Positions 1 to 9,265 of a DNA stretch of 64,000 nucleotides are shown piece by piece. This stretch comes from Dyadobacter sp. 676. Lineage in GTDB: Bacteria > Bacteroidota > Bacteroidia > Cytophagales > Spirosomataceae. Position 1 is the stretch's first letter. Each line of letters starts with the position of its first letter. Both the position numbers and the translations under genes were made by a program. Below the pieces are notes generated by a model that made no database searches, was not told where the DNA came from, and saw only the letters and a list, made by a program, of their open reading frames with translations. The DNA lies in the NCBI RefSeq assembly GCF_040448675.1, contig NZ_CP159289.1, forward strand, positions 1,116,001 through 1,180,000, given 5' to 3'.

Positions 1-1
1 C

Positions 2-727
2 TCTACCGTGAGTTACCTGTTTGACGGCCAGGTTACGCACCGCGACAGTACAGGGGTGGAACAGATTATCAAACCCGGGGAAGTGAACTGGATGACTGCC
101 GGGAGCGGAATTGCACATTCGGAACGATTCGAAGACCCTGCCGCACTCGCGGGTGGACTCGAAATGATTCAGACCTGGGTTGCATTGCCCGAAAAAGACG
201 AGGAAGCAGCCCCGACATTCAGGAACTATACCCGGAGCGAGCTGCCCGTGTTTACCGACAAGGGTGTGTGGATGCGCCTGATCGCCGGGGAAGCCTTTGG
301 ATTGTCGAACGGCGTACAAACACTTTCACCGCTTTTTTACCTGCACGTGGTGCTGGAAACCGGCGCGGCGTTCACTGTCCCGGAGGGTTATTCGGAACGG
401 GCCGTTTATATTGTAAAGGGAGCCGTCGAGACGGGTGGCCGTTTTTACCAGCCCGGCCAAATGCTGGTTTTTAACAAAAATGCGGAACCCGTCGTAAAAG
501 CGCTGGAAAATACGACGCTGATGCTGCTGGGCGGCGAATCGCTAGGCGAACGGTTTATCTGGTGGAACTTCGTCTCGTCGCGCAAGGAGCGCATTGAACA
601 GGCAAAGGAGGATTGGAAACAGGGACGCATTCAGCTGCCCCCGGCGGACGACCAGGAGTTTATCCCTTTACCCGAAGATCACTCACGCCCCGCCGGTGCT
701 CCGCCACGACCGGAACCGCTCTCCTGA
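2..727 (+). CDS. Pirin family protein (5' end outside window)
   Basis: Bicupin protein of the pirin family, whose members are cytoplasmic metal-binding proteins and in some cases quercetin dioxygenases. The reading frame is open to the left edge. The residues before the first possible start (a GTG at position 8) continue the family motif LSTVSYLFDG, so the gene starts outside the window. Visible family features are HRDSTG, the NWMTAGSGIAHSER segment with a cupin-1 histidine and glutamate, and a second cupin with VPEGYSERAVYIVKG. The C-terminus, with WWNFVSSRKERIEQAKEDW, is also typical. It converges on the BNR-repeat gene with a 2-bp gap. The family call is secure; the substrate is unknown. 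Confidence 0.93.
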   Translation, partial: STVSYLFDGQVTHRDSTGVEQIIKPGEVNWMTAGSGIAHSERFEDPAALAGGLEMIQTWVALPEKDEEAAPTFRNYTRSELPVFTDKGVWMRLIAGEAFGLSNGVQTLSPLFYLHVVLETGAAFTVPEGYSERAVYIVKGAVETGGRFYQPGQMLVFNKNAEPVVKALENTTLMLLGGESLGERFIWWNFVSSRKERIEQAKEDWKQGRIQLPPADDQEFIPLPEDHSRPAGAPPRPEPLS

Positions 728-729
728 TG

Positions 730-1908
730 TCACCGCTTTGCATATTTCCTGATGCGGTGAAACGTCAGGAAGTTCGCATCGTGATTGTTCCTCGCACCGC
801 CCAGGCCATCGTCGAATGCGGTCCGGCACACGAAAACGATGTCCCTGCCGTCAAATAGCCAGTCGACATATTGGAAACCGTGACGAACCACATCGGGATG
901 TCGCAGGAGGATTTCGCGAAAATCCCAGGTGATAAGGTCTTTGGAACTGTATAGCGCGAGCGTATTTCGAATACCCGCAGGTGATTTACCCGCATTCGCT
1001 TTCTTCACTTCCCCGGGGATCAGGTTCGTCAACGTCCAGTACAGTTTTGTTTTAGGATCAAAACGAATGGTGAATTTTTTGCTACCGCCGGGGAAACTGA
1101 TAAAATCCTTATCCGGATCAAAACTGGCCGTTTTCCCATCTTCGCTGATCCTGACAATGGCGGCTTTTTCTTCCAGGGTCGTCCTGTCGTCGACGCGCAA
1201 AACGTCAGCTACCGATCCGTCGGGCATTACCACGGCATTACCTTCAAGCCAGCCGGTAAAGTGACCGTCCAGGTAAGTCGAATCGAAACGCATCACATTG
1301 GTACTAAGCCAATTGGAAGCAATCATCGGATCGGCGCCCAGTGGAATGGACGCTACGAAAGCGCTATAACGCTTGCCCCATTGCTTCGGCGGCCCGGCGG
1401 CGTCTTCGATTGCGCGCCACAACCGGCCGCGGTGCTCGATCAACGGCATTGGCGCGCAATGGTACTCGCCCGCTTTCAGCAGGCCATGCGAGTCGTCGGT
1501 CGGTTCGGTCCAGTTCCGACCGTAGTCGGCGGAGTTCCGGATGATCATGTTACCGTGATGCCGGTCGGTACCAAGCATATAGAGCTTACCCTGATATACG
1601 AACAGCTTTGACCAGAACTGTCCGTTGATTTCCGAAATCTGCTGCCAGCTTTTTCCGCGGTCACGCGAGCGGTACACACGCGAGATGGCGCGCACATGCT
1701 CGTTCGATTTCGGCCCGAAAAAGTCGTGCGATGCGACGTAATCGCCATTCGGCAGGATCGCGATACTCGGAGAGCCGATGTACAGGCCCGAGGCCGCCGG
1801 ACTGTGGGCAATCACCGTACCCGGTACTTGCGTGAAGTCGGGGCTTTGTGCAAACGACTGAACGACAAGGCAAATCAGCGCGGCCGCCCGGCAAAATCGA
1901 TAAATCAT
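730..1908 (-). CDS. Secreted BNR-repeat (sialidase-fold) protein
   Basis: A 392-residue exported protein. The ATG at 1908 is chosen because it gives a signal peptide (MIYRFCRAAALICLVVQSFAQ); the longer upstream frame is Arg/Lys-rich and not secretory. Two clear Asp-box (BNR) repeats are visible, RSRDRGKSW and NSADYGRNW, plus a weaker SSKDLITW, which indicates a six-bladed sialidase-like propeller. Proteins of this kind in Bacteroidota include exo-sialidases and other glycan-active or sugar-binding proteins. I could not identify a full sialidase catalytic set (Arg triad, Tyr/Glu pair), so no enzyme activity is claimed. Confidence 0.8.
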   Translation of the reverse strand: MIYRFCRAAALICLVVQSFAQSPDFTQVPGTVIAHSPAASGLYIGSPSIAILPNGDYVASHDFFGPKSNEHVRAISRVYRSRDRGKSWQQISEINGQFWSKLFVYQGKLYMLGTDRHHGNMIIRNSADYGRNWTEPTDDSHGLLKAGEYHCAPMPLIEHRGRLWRAIEDAAGPPKQWGKRYSAFVASIPLGADPMIASNWLSTNVMRFDSTYLDGHFTGWLEGNAVVMPDGSVADVLRVDDRTTLEEKAAIVRISEDGKTASFDPDKDFISFPGGSKKFTIRFDPKTKLYWTLTNLIPGEVKKANAGKSPAGIRNTLALYSSKDLITWDFREILLRHPDVVRHGFQYVDWLFDGRDIVFVCRTAFDDGLGGARNNHDANFLTFHRIRKYAKR

Positions 1909-1985
1909 TGATGTATTAGCAGTTACATTCCCGATTTTATCATAAGGTTTTAAGTCGGGATTTTTACTGACCGGTTTTAACCGCA

Positions 1986-2019
1986 AAGCCCCGCAAAGCG
2001 ATCGTCTGCGGGGCTTTTT
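1986..2019. terminator. Intrinsic terminator hairpin
   Basis: A 10-bp perfect stem, AAGCCCCGCA paired with TGCGGGGCTT, with an 11-nt loop. The T-tract follows on the plus strand; on the minus strand only three T's follow the stem. It lies just beyond the stop of the minus-strand AraC gene, so it may end that transcript, but the T-tract polarity fits plus-strand termination better. Confidence 0.65.
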
Positions 2020-2032
2020 AGCTTTATTTCGA

Positions 2033-2851
2033 TTAACCTGCCAACCGCGACGGGGGCACGCCGTACATTTTCTTGAATGCGAAAGAAAAATGCGACAGGT
2101 CTTCAAAACCGATTTCGAGGTACACATCGGAAGCTGTCCTGCCCTTTTCCTTAATCAGATAATGCGCTTCCTGCAACCTTCGCTGTTGCAACCAGCGGCT
2201 GGGCGAAGTATGAAAAATATGTTCGAAATCGCGTTTGAATGTCGCCAGGCTGCGGCCTGTCAGATAGGCGAAACGGCTCAGCTGCACATTGAAATGAAAG
2301 TTTTTGTTCATAAATGCTTCCAGATCGATCTTGCCGGGTTCGCTGAAGTCGAACAGTACGTCCTTCAAGGCAGGCGCCGAACGGAGCAGGATCATAATGG
2401 CCTCACGTACCTTCAACGCCTGCAATTCCTCGTCGATCAGCTGGTCGTCCTCGCTGTACGGCCTCAGTGAATCCATGAAACCTTTCATCAGACTGCCTCC
2501 CCTCAGGGCTATGACCGGTTCGACCGCCTGGCTCTTGCCGTGATCGGAGTAATACCCGTGTTCCATGGCGAAAGTGCGTAAGGCGGCCTGGTTCAGATAT
2601 ACCGAGACAGATTTGAAAACCCCGTTGGCCGGTGGTTGTTTCACGAACTTGATCAACTGGTTCCTCCGGATAAACCGGTAATCGCCTTCCCCGAACATAT
2701 ATTCCTTTTCGCCGTTGTTGACGGTGAGCGTGCCGGATATCTGGTAGCTGAAAACGTGCTCGGGTGCGAACTGCTCCCCTTCGCGGTTCCGGGTGAAATA
2801 GCACGAATACGCGATGGAAGATAAATGCCTGTCGGATTTGGAATCGATCAT
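2033..2851 (-). CDS. AraC family transcriptional regulator (SDR module 1)
   Basis: A 272-residue regulator with an N-terminal cupin-like sensing domain (about 1-160) and a C-terminal double helix-turn-helix (about 175-272). The ATG at 2851 is preferred to the TTG at 2866; it lies 15 bp after the SDR stop. The C-terminal half contains FSEPGKIDLEAFM, YLTGRSLATFKRDF and VYLEIGFEDLSHFSFAFKK, the AraC signature in the form common in Bacteroidota. It is the distal gene of an SDR-AraC pair. The same arrangement, with a related regulator, recurs at 32.6-34.0 kb. It probably controls its own operon through the direct repeats at 3809-3847. Confidence 0.92.
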   Translation of the reverse strand: MIDSKSDRHLSSIAYSCYFTRNREGEQFAPEHVFSYQISGTLTVNNGEKEYMFGEGDYRFIRRNQLIKFVKQPPANGVFKSVSVYLNQAALRTFAMEHGYYSDHGKSQAVEPVIALRGGSLMKGFMDSLRPYSEDDQLIDEELQALKVREAIMILLRSAPALKDVLFDFSEPGKIDLEAFMNKNFHFNVQLSRFAYLTGRSLATFKRDFEHIFHTSPSRWLQQRRLQEAHYLIKEKGRTASDVYLEIGFEDLSHFSFAFKKMYGVPPSRLAG

Positions 2852-2866
2852 AAGCAAATTTAACAA

Positions 2867-3755
2867 TTAGGCATCTTTTTTAACCCCTGTATACCACTTG
2901 CCCATCGAGGTTTCCAGAAAATCTTCAGCTTCGTCGTGGTCGGTCGAAAGGCTTACGTCCAGCCACGCCTCCATTTCGGCCTTCCGCGCCTCGTCGGCGT
3001 TTTTGAGCAGGGCGATGGCCTCGCTACCCAGCACGAGATGGACCGGCGGGGCCGGATGTGCGGCCAATGCCACCATGGCATCCGCTGCTTTTTTCGGGAT
3101 CGCCTACCGGCACAAATTGGCCCGATTTAAAGTAATCGGTACGCTGATTGACCATGTCATAACCTTCAATTTCGCGTGCATAGGTCATGGAAGCGCCCGC
3201 CCAGTCGGTACGGAAACCGCCGGGTTCCACGCTGGTCACGAAAATACCGAGCGGAGCCACTTCCTTGGACAATGCCTCGGTAAAGCCGCTCAGGCCAAAC
3301 TTGGCTGCCTGGTACATCGTCAGTCCTGCATTCCCTACCCGGCCTCCTATCGAGCTGATCTGCAAAATACGGCCGCTGCGCTGCTTTCTCATGTAGGGCA
3401 ACACGGCACGCGTAACCTCGATAGGTGCGTAAAGGTTGGTTTCGAGCTGGCTGCGGACCTGCTCCCCGGTGAATGCTTCCGCAGCCCCGATAATGCCGAA
3501 CCCCGCATTGTTGACCAGCACATCGATACGCCCGAAATACGTTATGGCTTCGGCCACTGCGTGGTAAATACGTTCATAATCGATCACATCGAGGCCGATG
3601 GGTTTGATTTGATCGCCATATTGCGCCACGAGGTCGTCGAGCTGGCTAATATTGCGGGCAGTAGCTGCGACTTTATCCCCGCTTTTCAAAACTGCTTCCG
3701 TAAGGCTGCGTCCCAATCCGCGGGAGCTGCCTGTGATAAACCATACTTTTGCCAT
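2867..3755 (-). CDS. SDR family oxidoreductase (frameshifted at 3089-3094)
   Basis: NAD(P)-dependent short-chain dehydrogenase/reductase. It has the dinucleotide-binding TGSSRGLG near the N-terminus, NNAG, catalytic Ser in QISSIGG and the YQAAK active-site motif. The frame breaks in a run of six T's (A's on the coding strand). Removing one base joins the frames through GDPEKAADAMVALAAHP to a normal 295-residue protein ending GKWYTGVKKDA. It is either a real slippage mutation or, more likely, a homopolymer error. First gene of an operon with the downstream AraC gene. Substrate unknown. Confidence 0.9.
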
Positions 3756-3779
3756 TGTCTTTGTGTTTTAAGTACAATG

Positions 3780-3847
3780 CAAAGGTACCTTGTCCCCCAT
3801 CGCCGGACTTTGTTAAAAAGCTCAGAGTTGGTTTGCTGAAAAGCTCA
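3780..3847 (-). promoter_or_regulatory. SDR promoter with 23-bp-spaced direct-repeat operator
   Basis: On the minus strand a Bacteroidota -7 box TACCTTTG (plus 3780-3787) lies 24 bp upstream of the SDR start. Upstream are two direct repeats, TGAGCTTTTTAACAAA (3809-3824) and TGAGCTTTTCAGCAAA (3832-3847), starting 23 bp apart, about two helical turns. The promoter-proximal copy covers the place of the -33 element, and no good -33 TTG is visible. This is the geometry expected of an AraC-type activator site. The assignment to the AraC protein encoded in the same operon is inference. Confidence 0.65.
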
Positions 3848-3873
3848 CGGATTAGTCCCTGCCTTTGTACAGG

Positions 3874-4563
3874 TCACTGGTCCGATCCTTTCTTCAACAC
3901 ATAAAAATACATATCCGTACGGATCCGGAAACCCAGCGTTTCGTATACGCCGATCGCCCGCGCATTGTCTGCTCTGACGTGCAGGAACGGTACCTCGCCC
4001 GCCTGCTGAATACGATTGACCTGGCGTAACAGCAAATGGCGCGCATAGCCTTTGCCCAGATGATCGGGATGGGTGCAAACGGCGCTGGCCTCGGCGAAGC
4101 CATAGGGATGCATCCGCTGACCGGCCATCGCTACGAGGCGGGCGTTGTCAAAAATACCCTCGTAGTGACCGAAACGAATGGTTTCTGTCGCAAAAGGGCC
4201 CGGGTTGGTAAGGCTTGTCAATGCGATCATTTCAGGAATGTGTTCGGTGGTGAGGGGGATGGTTACAGGGCCTTCCGTTCGAGGGAAGTCGGGCCCCATG
4301 TACAGCATCTGGTACCCCGGGATCGCCGCCAGCAGTTGCCATGGACGTGGTATTTCCACATTTTCATTGCGTACGAATATCACATTGTTGCCGAATGGCA
4401 CAATTTCGTGCAGCATCCGCAGACCGTCTGGGACAGGGCCTTCCACAGCGGCGAAAGGGGCTATTCCCGGCCGAAAATAAGCCACAATGCCGCTCACCTG
4501 GCCCAAAGCGCTGTTGTGTGCGTTGAGTGCATGCCAAACGGGGTTATCAAGGATTTGTTTCAT
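3874..4563 (-). CDS. GNAT family N-acetyltransferase
   Basis: A 229-residue protein with a C-terminal GNAT fold of the FR47-like type. It contains ASAVCTHPDHLGKGYARHLL, the acetyl-CoA pyrophosphate-binding loop, followed by LHVRADNARAIGVYETLGF, the usual strand-helix end of the fold. The N-terminal 120 residues match no motif I recognise and may bind the acceptor. ATG at 4563. It is divergent from the DinB-like gene; the 158-bp gap probably holds both promoters. The acceptor is unknown. Confidence 0.88.
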   Translation of the reverse strand: MKQILDNPVWHALNAHNSALGQVSGIVAYFRPGIAPFAAVEGPVPDGLRMLHEIVPFGNNVIFVRNENVEIPRPWQLLAAIPGYQMLYMGPDFPRTEGPVTIPLTTEHIPEMIALTSLTNPGPFATETIRFGHYEGIFDNARLVAMAGQRMHPYGFAEASAVCTHPDHLGKGYARHLLLRQVNRIQQAGEVPFLHVRADNARAIGVYETLGFRIRTDMYFYVLKKGSDQ

Positions 4564-4721
4564 TTAAGATTGTCGATTCCAGGGCTAATTTACATCGGTT
4601 ACCCCGAATTGCCGCCCAGCATTTACGCTAACGGTGGCAAAATTAAACCCGGCTTCGTCGCACGGCCTTGCATTGGGAAAGATTAGACGATAATTTCGGA
4701 CATCAACAGATCAAACGACTA

Positions 4722-5237
4722 ATGAACTTTCAAATCGGATCGCTACTTTCCTATAATATCTGGGCAAACCGCCGCCTGACCGAGCAAATCAAAGATCTTA
4801 CCCGGGAAGAATTCACCGGGGAGATCGGGGGCAGTTTTCCGTCCGTCAGGCTGACCCTCGTGCATTTACTCGAAGCCGACTGGCTCTGGCTCAACCGCTG
4901 GCAGGGAAAGCCGCTGGTGCTCCCGCCCGACACCTGGGATACCGGCTCCGCCGAATCGGTTTCGGAGATTTGGCTCGGCATTCAGGAAGAGATTTTACGC
5001 GTATTCGAGTCGAAAGCTGAGGAAACCATGCTGCAACCGCTGCATTTTATTACCAGAGCCGGTGCGGCGCTCGAAATGCCCTACTGGCAGACGGTCAGCC
5101 ATATGGTCAACCACGGCACTTATCATCGGGGGCAACTGGCGAATATGATCCGCATCCTGGGGTACAAGCCCGTCGGTACCGATCTGTTCCTCTTTTTCAA
5201 TGAAGAAAATAGCAAAGCGAACGGCACTGCGGTGTAG
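4722..5237 (+). CDS. DinB family protein
   Basis: A 171-residue four-helix-bundle protein of the DinB/YfiT-like superfamily, which includes metal-dependent thiol transferases and damage-inducible proteins of unknown activity. The ATG at 4722 (MNFQIGSLLSYNIWANRRL) gives the family N-terminus; the upstream GTG-initiated extension is not conserved-looking. The metal-binding histidines expected for the family are visible in TLVHLLEADWLW and in HMVNHGTYHRGQLANMIR. A short Cys-rich gene follows after 65 bp on the same strand. Function unknown. Confidence 0.85.
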   Translation: MNFQIGSLLSYNIWANRRLTEQIKDLTREEFTGEIGGSFPSVRLTLVHLLEADWLWLNRWQGKPLVLPPDTWDTGSAESVSEIWLGIQEEILRVFESKAEETMLQPLHFITRAGAALEMPYWQTVSHMVNHGTYHRGQLANMIRILGYKPVGTDLFLFFNEENSKANGTAV

Positions 5238-5302
5238 GAATGGTTTTTGAGGGCGAAGGGCTATTCTCCCAGGAGAGGCAGTCACCATTAAACCTGTTTC
5301 CT

Positions 5303-5644
5303 ATGATCACTCAAACTTATCGCAGCTGCATAGAAGCGTGTTTCCTGTGCGCTGCCGAATGCGAACATTGCGCGACGGAATGCCTGAAAGAGGACGACAT
5401 TAAGTTGATGTCGCTCTGTATCGCCCTCGATCGCGAATGCGCGGTAGTATGTACCGCAGCCGTGCGGCTTATGAGCATGGGCGGCCCGCATGCAGCCGCC
5501 CTGTGCCAGTCGTGCGCGGAGGTATGCGACGCGTGTGCGGAAGAATGTGAACGTTTCCCGGAAATGGACCATTGCGTACGCTGCGCGACGATCTGCCGCC
5601 GCTGCGCCGAGGAGTGCCGCCGCATGGCAGCTTTGTATGTTTAA
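5303..5644 (+). CDS. Cys-rich four-helix-bundle copper-binding-type protein (DUF326)
   Basis: A 113-residue protein with 19 cysteines arranged as repeated CxxxC/CxxC pairs along helices (SCIEACFLCAAECEHCATEC, then CQSCAEVCDACAEEC). This is the DUF326/Csp3-like pattern, in which cysteines line the core of a four-helix bundle and store Cu(I) in the cytosol. The ATG at 5303 is chosen because the conserved region starts immediately after it; there is no signal peptide. A strong hairpin terminator follows directly. Copper storage is known for the Csp family and is inferred here. Confidence 0.85.
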   Translation: MITQTYRSCIEACFLCAAECEHCATECLKEDDIKLMSLCIALDRECAVVCTAAVRLMSMGGPHAAALCQSCAEVCDACAEECERFPEMDHCVRCATICRRCAEECRRMAALYV

Positions 5645-5656
5645 AACTATATAGAC

Positions 5657-5688
5657 AAAAAGTGGCTGCCATAAAAGCAGCCACTTTT
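5657..5688. terminator. Bidirectional intrinsic terminator
   Basis: Stem AAAAGTGGCTGC / GCAGCCACTTTT with a 7-nt loop, flanked by A's on the left and ending in T's on the right, 13 bp after the Cys-rich gene. The symmetry allows use on both strands, although the next minus-strand gene ends about 190 bp away. Confidence 0.85.
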
Positions 5689-5874
5689 GCCAAACACACG
5701 AAAACACTATTCGAAACAGAAGGCCGCAAAGCCACTATTTGCAAATCAAAAAACAGAATGCGATCCTGTTTTTGCGTACGCAACTCGATCCTGCAAATAT
5801 CCGGAATATGGAGCGGAAAGGTCCGCACGATCTGTCCGAAGATCAGGACAATTTGAACATCTCCTGTTACCGAC

Positions 5875-6705
5875 TCACATCTTCAGGCCAGCTCCGGCGC
5901 GGAACTCGTCGGGTGTTAACCCGGTCTGTTTCTTGAAGAAACGGGCAAAATACGACTGGTCGCTAAATCCCAGCCGGTAAGCAATTTCCTTCACAGAGTG
6001 CCTCCCGTGGTACAATTCGCGCTTCGCCTCGATGAGTATCAGCCGGTAAAGGAGCCGGCTTAAGGTAGTCCCCATTTTTTCGCGCAGGAGCTCGTTGACC
6101 CGCTTGGGGGTGAGCCCGATCTGCCGGGCATAGAACGTCGCCGATTTTTCATGCCGGTAATGCGTCTGCATCAGTTGGAACAATTTCACGAGCCGGTGGT
6201 CCCCTGCCCCGGCTATCCGGTGGTTGTGCCGGCCAAACCGGTACAGGTGCGTAAGCAGCGCTGTCGTGTATTTTAGAAGCAACGAAATGTCCGCCTCACC
6301 GCCATATTCCATGAGAATAAGATCGAACAGGTGCGTCAAAGGTGCCACCATGTCGGCTGGAATCGCGAAGGCCGTATTTTCGAAGGGAAGGAACATCTGC
6401 CGCAAATACGGCTCGTCGATGCGGTCGAAAACATCGCGCGCGAACACAATGGTTCTTGCCGGCGGTAACGTAGCTGCGGGAATGGAATGGACCTGGTTGG
6501 GGGACAGAAGAAAGACTTCATTAGCCACTATCGGGAATGACTCGAAATCGATGAAATGCGTGCCGCCACTTTCCGAAAACCATACGATCGCAAAAAAACT
6601 GATCCGGTGGCTGGGCGCATGCTCCCCGAAAGCCAGCCCGCTCTCCGCCGCCATGAAGCGCGAAATCGGAAGTTCGTGTAATGGAAAATCGGTATGCTGC
6701 ACCAT
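5875..6705 (-). CDS. AraC family transcriptional regulator
   Basis: A 276-residue regulator. Residues 1-140 form a cupin-type effector domain (HRISFFAIVWFSESGGTHFIDF segment, then SPNQVHSIP). The C-terminal 100 residues carry two helix-turn-helix motifs, including ARQIGLTPKRVNELLREKMG and KEIAYRLGFSDQSYFARFFKK, ending in TGLTPDEFR. It has the layout of AraC regulators common in Bacteroidota but is not a close relative of the two SDR-linked AraC proteins here. Target genes are not evident; its neighbours are the Cys-rich gene (convergent) and a LytS-type kinase. Confidence 0.92.
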   Translation of the reverse strand: MVQHTDFPLHELPISRFMAAESGLAFGEHAPSHRISFFAIVWFSESGGTHFIDFESFPIVANEVFLLSPNQVHSIPAATLPPARTIVFARDVFDRIDEPYLRQMFLPFENTAFAIPADMVAPLTHLFDLILMEYGGEADISLLLKYTTALLTHLYRFGRHNHRIAGAGDHRLVKLFQLMQTHYRHEKSATFYARQIGLTPKRVNELLREKMGTTLSRLLYRLILIEAKRELYHGRHSVKEIAYRLGFSDQSYFARFFKKQTGLTPDEFRAGAGLKM

Positions 6706-7196
6706 CGTGGCCGGAATGGTAAATGTATGGTTGCCGTTTATTCCTGCAAATATACATCTACTCGAGTCACTACGATCTGAACAAATTGCGCCGGGAAGTA
6801 TCCGGCGCGCCTTCCTTTAAAACTGATTCATTCCTCTGCACGCCTTCGCAATGTGGCCTCTATTCTGTCCAATGCCTTTACTGCGGTCAGGCAGGTCTGT
6901 GTTAAAAGCGATGAATCATGCTCTCACGCTACATCATGATGGTTCTACATGCGATAGTACTGACCGTCGTATCCGAATCGGTAAAGTTTCTTTTGCCGCT
7001 CCTCGAGAAGTCATTAAGACGCGCTACCGTGAATCTGATCAGTTCAAGTTTTGTCCCGGTTGGTGCTTGCTTTCTCATTGGTTAATTACTGTTTATGGGT
7101 GATTAATGCCCACGAAGTAAGCCGGCAAACACATTCCGTTTCAACTTTTTATACCAATGCAAGCCGGAACTCGACGAAAGTACGGATAGCATCGTA
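6706..7196. other. Intergenic region, no supported gene
   Basis: About 490 bp between the start of the AraC gene and the end of the LytS-type kinase gene. Short open frames are present, but none has a recognisable family, signal sequence or convincing composition. I see no hairpin with a T-tract. It must contain the AraC promoter at its left end. Confidence 0.5.
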
Positions 7197-8333
7197 TCAG
7201 GATTGTTCCAGCGGCATTTTAACCAAAACCCTGAATTCATTGTCCGTTTCCGACTTTTCGAATTCGTACCGGCCGGGATAATAAATTCCCAACCTTCTTT
7301 CCAGGTTCGCCAACCCGATTCCGCCGCTTGCGGATTTGCCGCGTAACGGCTGGGTGGGTTTGCTGTTAATAATGTCGAACTCGAGAAAACCACCCGAGGC
7401 GATTATCTGAATGTCTACAAACGAATCCTGCCGGGTAGCGTGCACACCGTGCTTGAACGCATTTTCGACCAGCGTGATCAATGACATGGTAGGTACACGG
7501 TGCTCGTCCGACACTTCTCCGTGTTGCTCTATGTTGATCTTGCACCGCCTGTTGCTCCGGATAGATTCGAGCTCCACATACAGCTTCATATAGGCAAGTT
7601 CCGTTTCGAGCCTGACGAACTCGTCGTTCATCTCATAAAGGGACAGTCGCAGGATTTCGGAGACCTTGTGCAAATATCCGGCCGCTTCTTCGGAAATAGG
7701 CAAAATCCTGGCGTAGGCGGCATTCAATACATTGAAAACAAAGTGCGGATTGATCTGCGATTTCAACGCTTTCAGCTCCATATTAAGCGCATCGTTCTCG
7801 ATCTTTTGCCGCATAACATGCTCATTGGCTGCATACTTCGCCGTTTTCAGAGAAGCGGGCAGTATAAAAAACTGCACCTCCGAAATGTCGTTACTGAATA
7901 CCAGCCATGCACCAGGATCCCGGAAATTAAATGGCGTGAGGTAGAGTTTCGCAAACAACCTGAACCTTTCGGTCATATTTTCCAGCCCATAAGCATAATC
8001 AACCCAGGTAAACAACAGCACAGAAAACAGGTGATTTATAACGAGCGCGGAGATGAAAAGAACGAAGAAAAGGAGAAAACCACGGATATAAGTACGGAGG
8101 ATGTAATAGAGCGCTACGCAGAGGTAATATTCAGGGATGACCTTCAAAAAATAAAGGAAACTGGCAATGGTAACGCTGGCATCCGAAGCCTTTCGCGCGA
8201 GCGTGGGCAATGCGTACGCGTAATGCAGCAGGACAAACAATACCCAGAAGCAAACGTGATAAGTAATCCTCAGCCCCCCGGGTGCGGGGAAACAGAAGTC
8301 TTTCGATGAGGGAGCTTTTCTTTGCAATATCAT
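7197..8333 (-). CDS. LytS/YehU-type sensor histidine kinase
   Basis: A 378-residue membrane kinase. Several hydrophobic segments span about residues 23-112 (four to five predicted membrane passes, no periplasmic sensor domain). A His_kinase (LytS-type) domain follows with LKSQINPHFVFNVLNA, phospho-acceptor probably His197, and an ATPase domain with LVENAFKHGVHA and GGIGLANLERRL. It phosphorylates the LytTR response regulator encoded 14 bp upstream in the same operon. The pair lies next to the lanthipeptide-type genes, but control of those genes is only a guess from position. Confidence 0.95.
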   Translation of the reverse strand: MILQRKAPSSKDFCFPAPGGLRITYHVCFWVLFVLLHYAYALPTLARKASDASVTIASFLYFLKVIPEYYLCVALYYILRTYIRGFLLFFVLFISALVINHLFSVLLFTWVDYAYGLENMTERFRLFAKLYLTPFNFRDPGAWLVFSNDISEVQFFILPASLKTAKYAANEHVMRQKIENDALNMELKALKSQINPHFVFNVLNAAYARILPISEEAAGYLHKVSEILRLSLYEMNDEFVRLETELAYMKLYVELESIRSNRRCKINIEQHGEVSDEHRVPTMSLITLVENAFKHGVHATRQDSFVDIQIIASGGFLEFDIINSKPTQPLRGKSASGGIGLANLERRLGIYYPGRYEFEKSETDNEFRVLVKMPLEQS

Positions 8334-8347
8334 TCATTCACAAGCCT

Positions 8348-9136
8348 TTACCTTTCTGTCAGCTGCCGGATCACTTCGTCGCGGGCCGGCGAAACGGCTA
8401 TCGACACTTTCAGGCCGTTCAGCATCGTCACCATATTGCCTTCAATCATTTTTATCATATTGCGGTTAACGATGTAAGACCGGTGCGTCCTCACGAAAGT
8501 CGGGGAAGGCAGGCGGTTCATCATAGCGGCCATAGAGGCAAGCGTCACCAGTACACCGTTGGTATAGTATACTTTTACATAATCCTTCAATCCTTCGATA
8601 AAGTAAATGTCCTTAAACCAGACACAATACATTTTCCTGTCGGCACGGATCCACATATATTCCTCCTGACCGGCATCGGCCCTTTGTTCAGGGATTTGAA
8701 CCGGACCGGGCTGATCGCCCTGCGGCAGATCCGGCGCCTCCGGTTCCAGCCTCCCCTTTTCCGCAGCGTTGCCGATCAGCTTTCTGACTTTTGTGACGGC
8801 CTTCAGGAAGCGGTCGAATCCGATTGGCTTTAACAAAAACGAGGTAACATCAAATGTAAAGCCATCCACTGCATACTCGGGATAAGCCGTGGTCATGATC
8901 ACATGGGAGCCCGACGCATCGACAATATTAAGCAGGTCGAGGCCGGAGAGTTCGGGCATGTTTACATCGAGGAAAATAATATCCGGTTTTACTTCCGGTA
9001 TCATCTCCAGTGCTTCCAGCGCATTGTAGCAACTTCCCGCGTACGTCAACCAACTAACCTTTGCTATCAGAAATTTAAGGACTTCATGAGCCGGCTCCTC
9101 ATCGTCCACGATGAGGCAACTGATTTTTCCTGTCAT
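8348..9136 (-). CDS. LytTR family response regulator
   Basis: A 262-residue two-domain regulator. The receiver domain (about 1-125) has the acidic pair DDEE, phospho-acceptor Asp57 in FLDVNMPELSG and the conserved Lys in FLLKPIGFDRF. A Gln/Pro-rich linker leads to a C-terminal LytTR DNA-binding domain (about 160-262) with YIEGLKDYVKVY-like and RTHRSYIVNRNMI motifs. It is the first gene of the operon and is followed by its cognate LytS-type kinase. Promoter presumably in the 129-bp gap to lanB. Confidence 0.95.
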   Translation of the reverse strand: MTGKISCLIVDDEEPAHEVLKFLIAKVSWLTYAGSCYNALEALEMIPEVKPDIIFLDVNMPELSGLDLLNIVDASGSHVIMTTAYPEYAVDGFTFDVTSFLLKPIGFDRFLKAVTKVRKLIGNAAEKGRLEPEAPDLPQGDQPGPVQIPEQRADAGQEEYMWIRADRKMYCVWFKDIYFIEGLKDYVKVYYTNGVLVTLASMAAMMNRLPSPTFVRTHRSYIVNRNMIKMIEGNMVTMLNGLKVSIAVSPARDEVIRQLTER

Positions 9137-9265
9137 ATTCGAACTGATCCGGATTGTGATCGATGACCGCTATGTCTGTGCGGGGCAAAACCGCTCTCCA
9201 AATATCAATGGTAACCCAATGTGGTTACATTTACCCGGCAAATATGAGGATTATCCATTAAAATA

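Noticed and set aside
2898..3839. 313-residue plus-strand frame opposite the SDR gene
   Set aside because: Antisense shadow of the SDR; no family features.
6851..7102. 83-residue plus-strand frame in the 6.7-7.2 kb gap
   Set aside because: No recognisable family, poor composition and no promoter.
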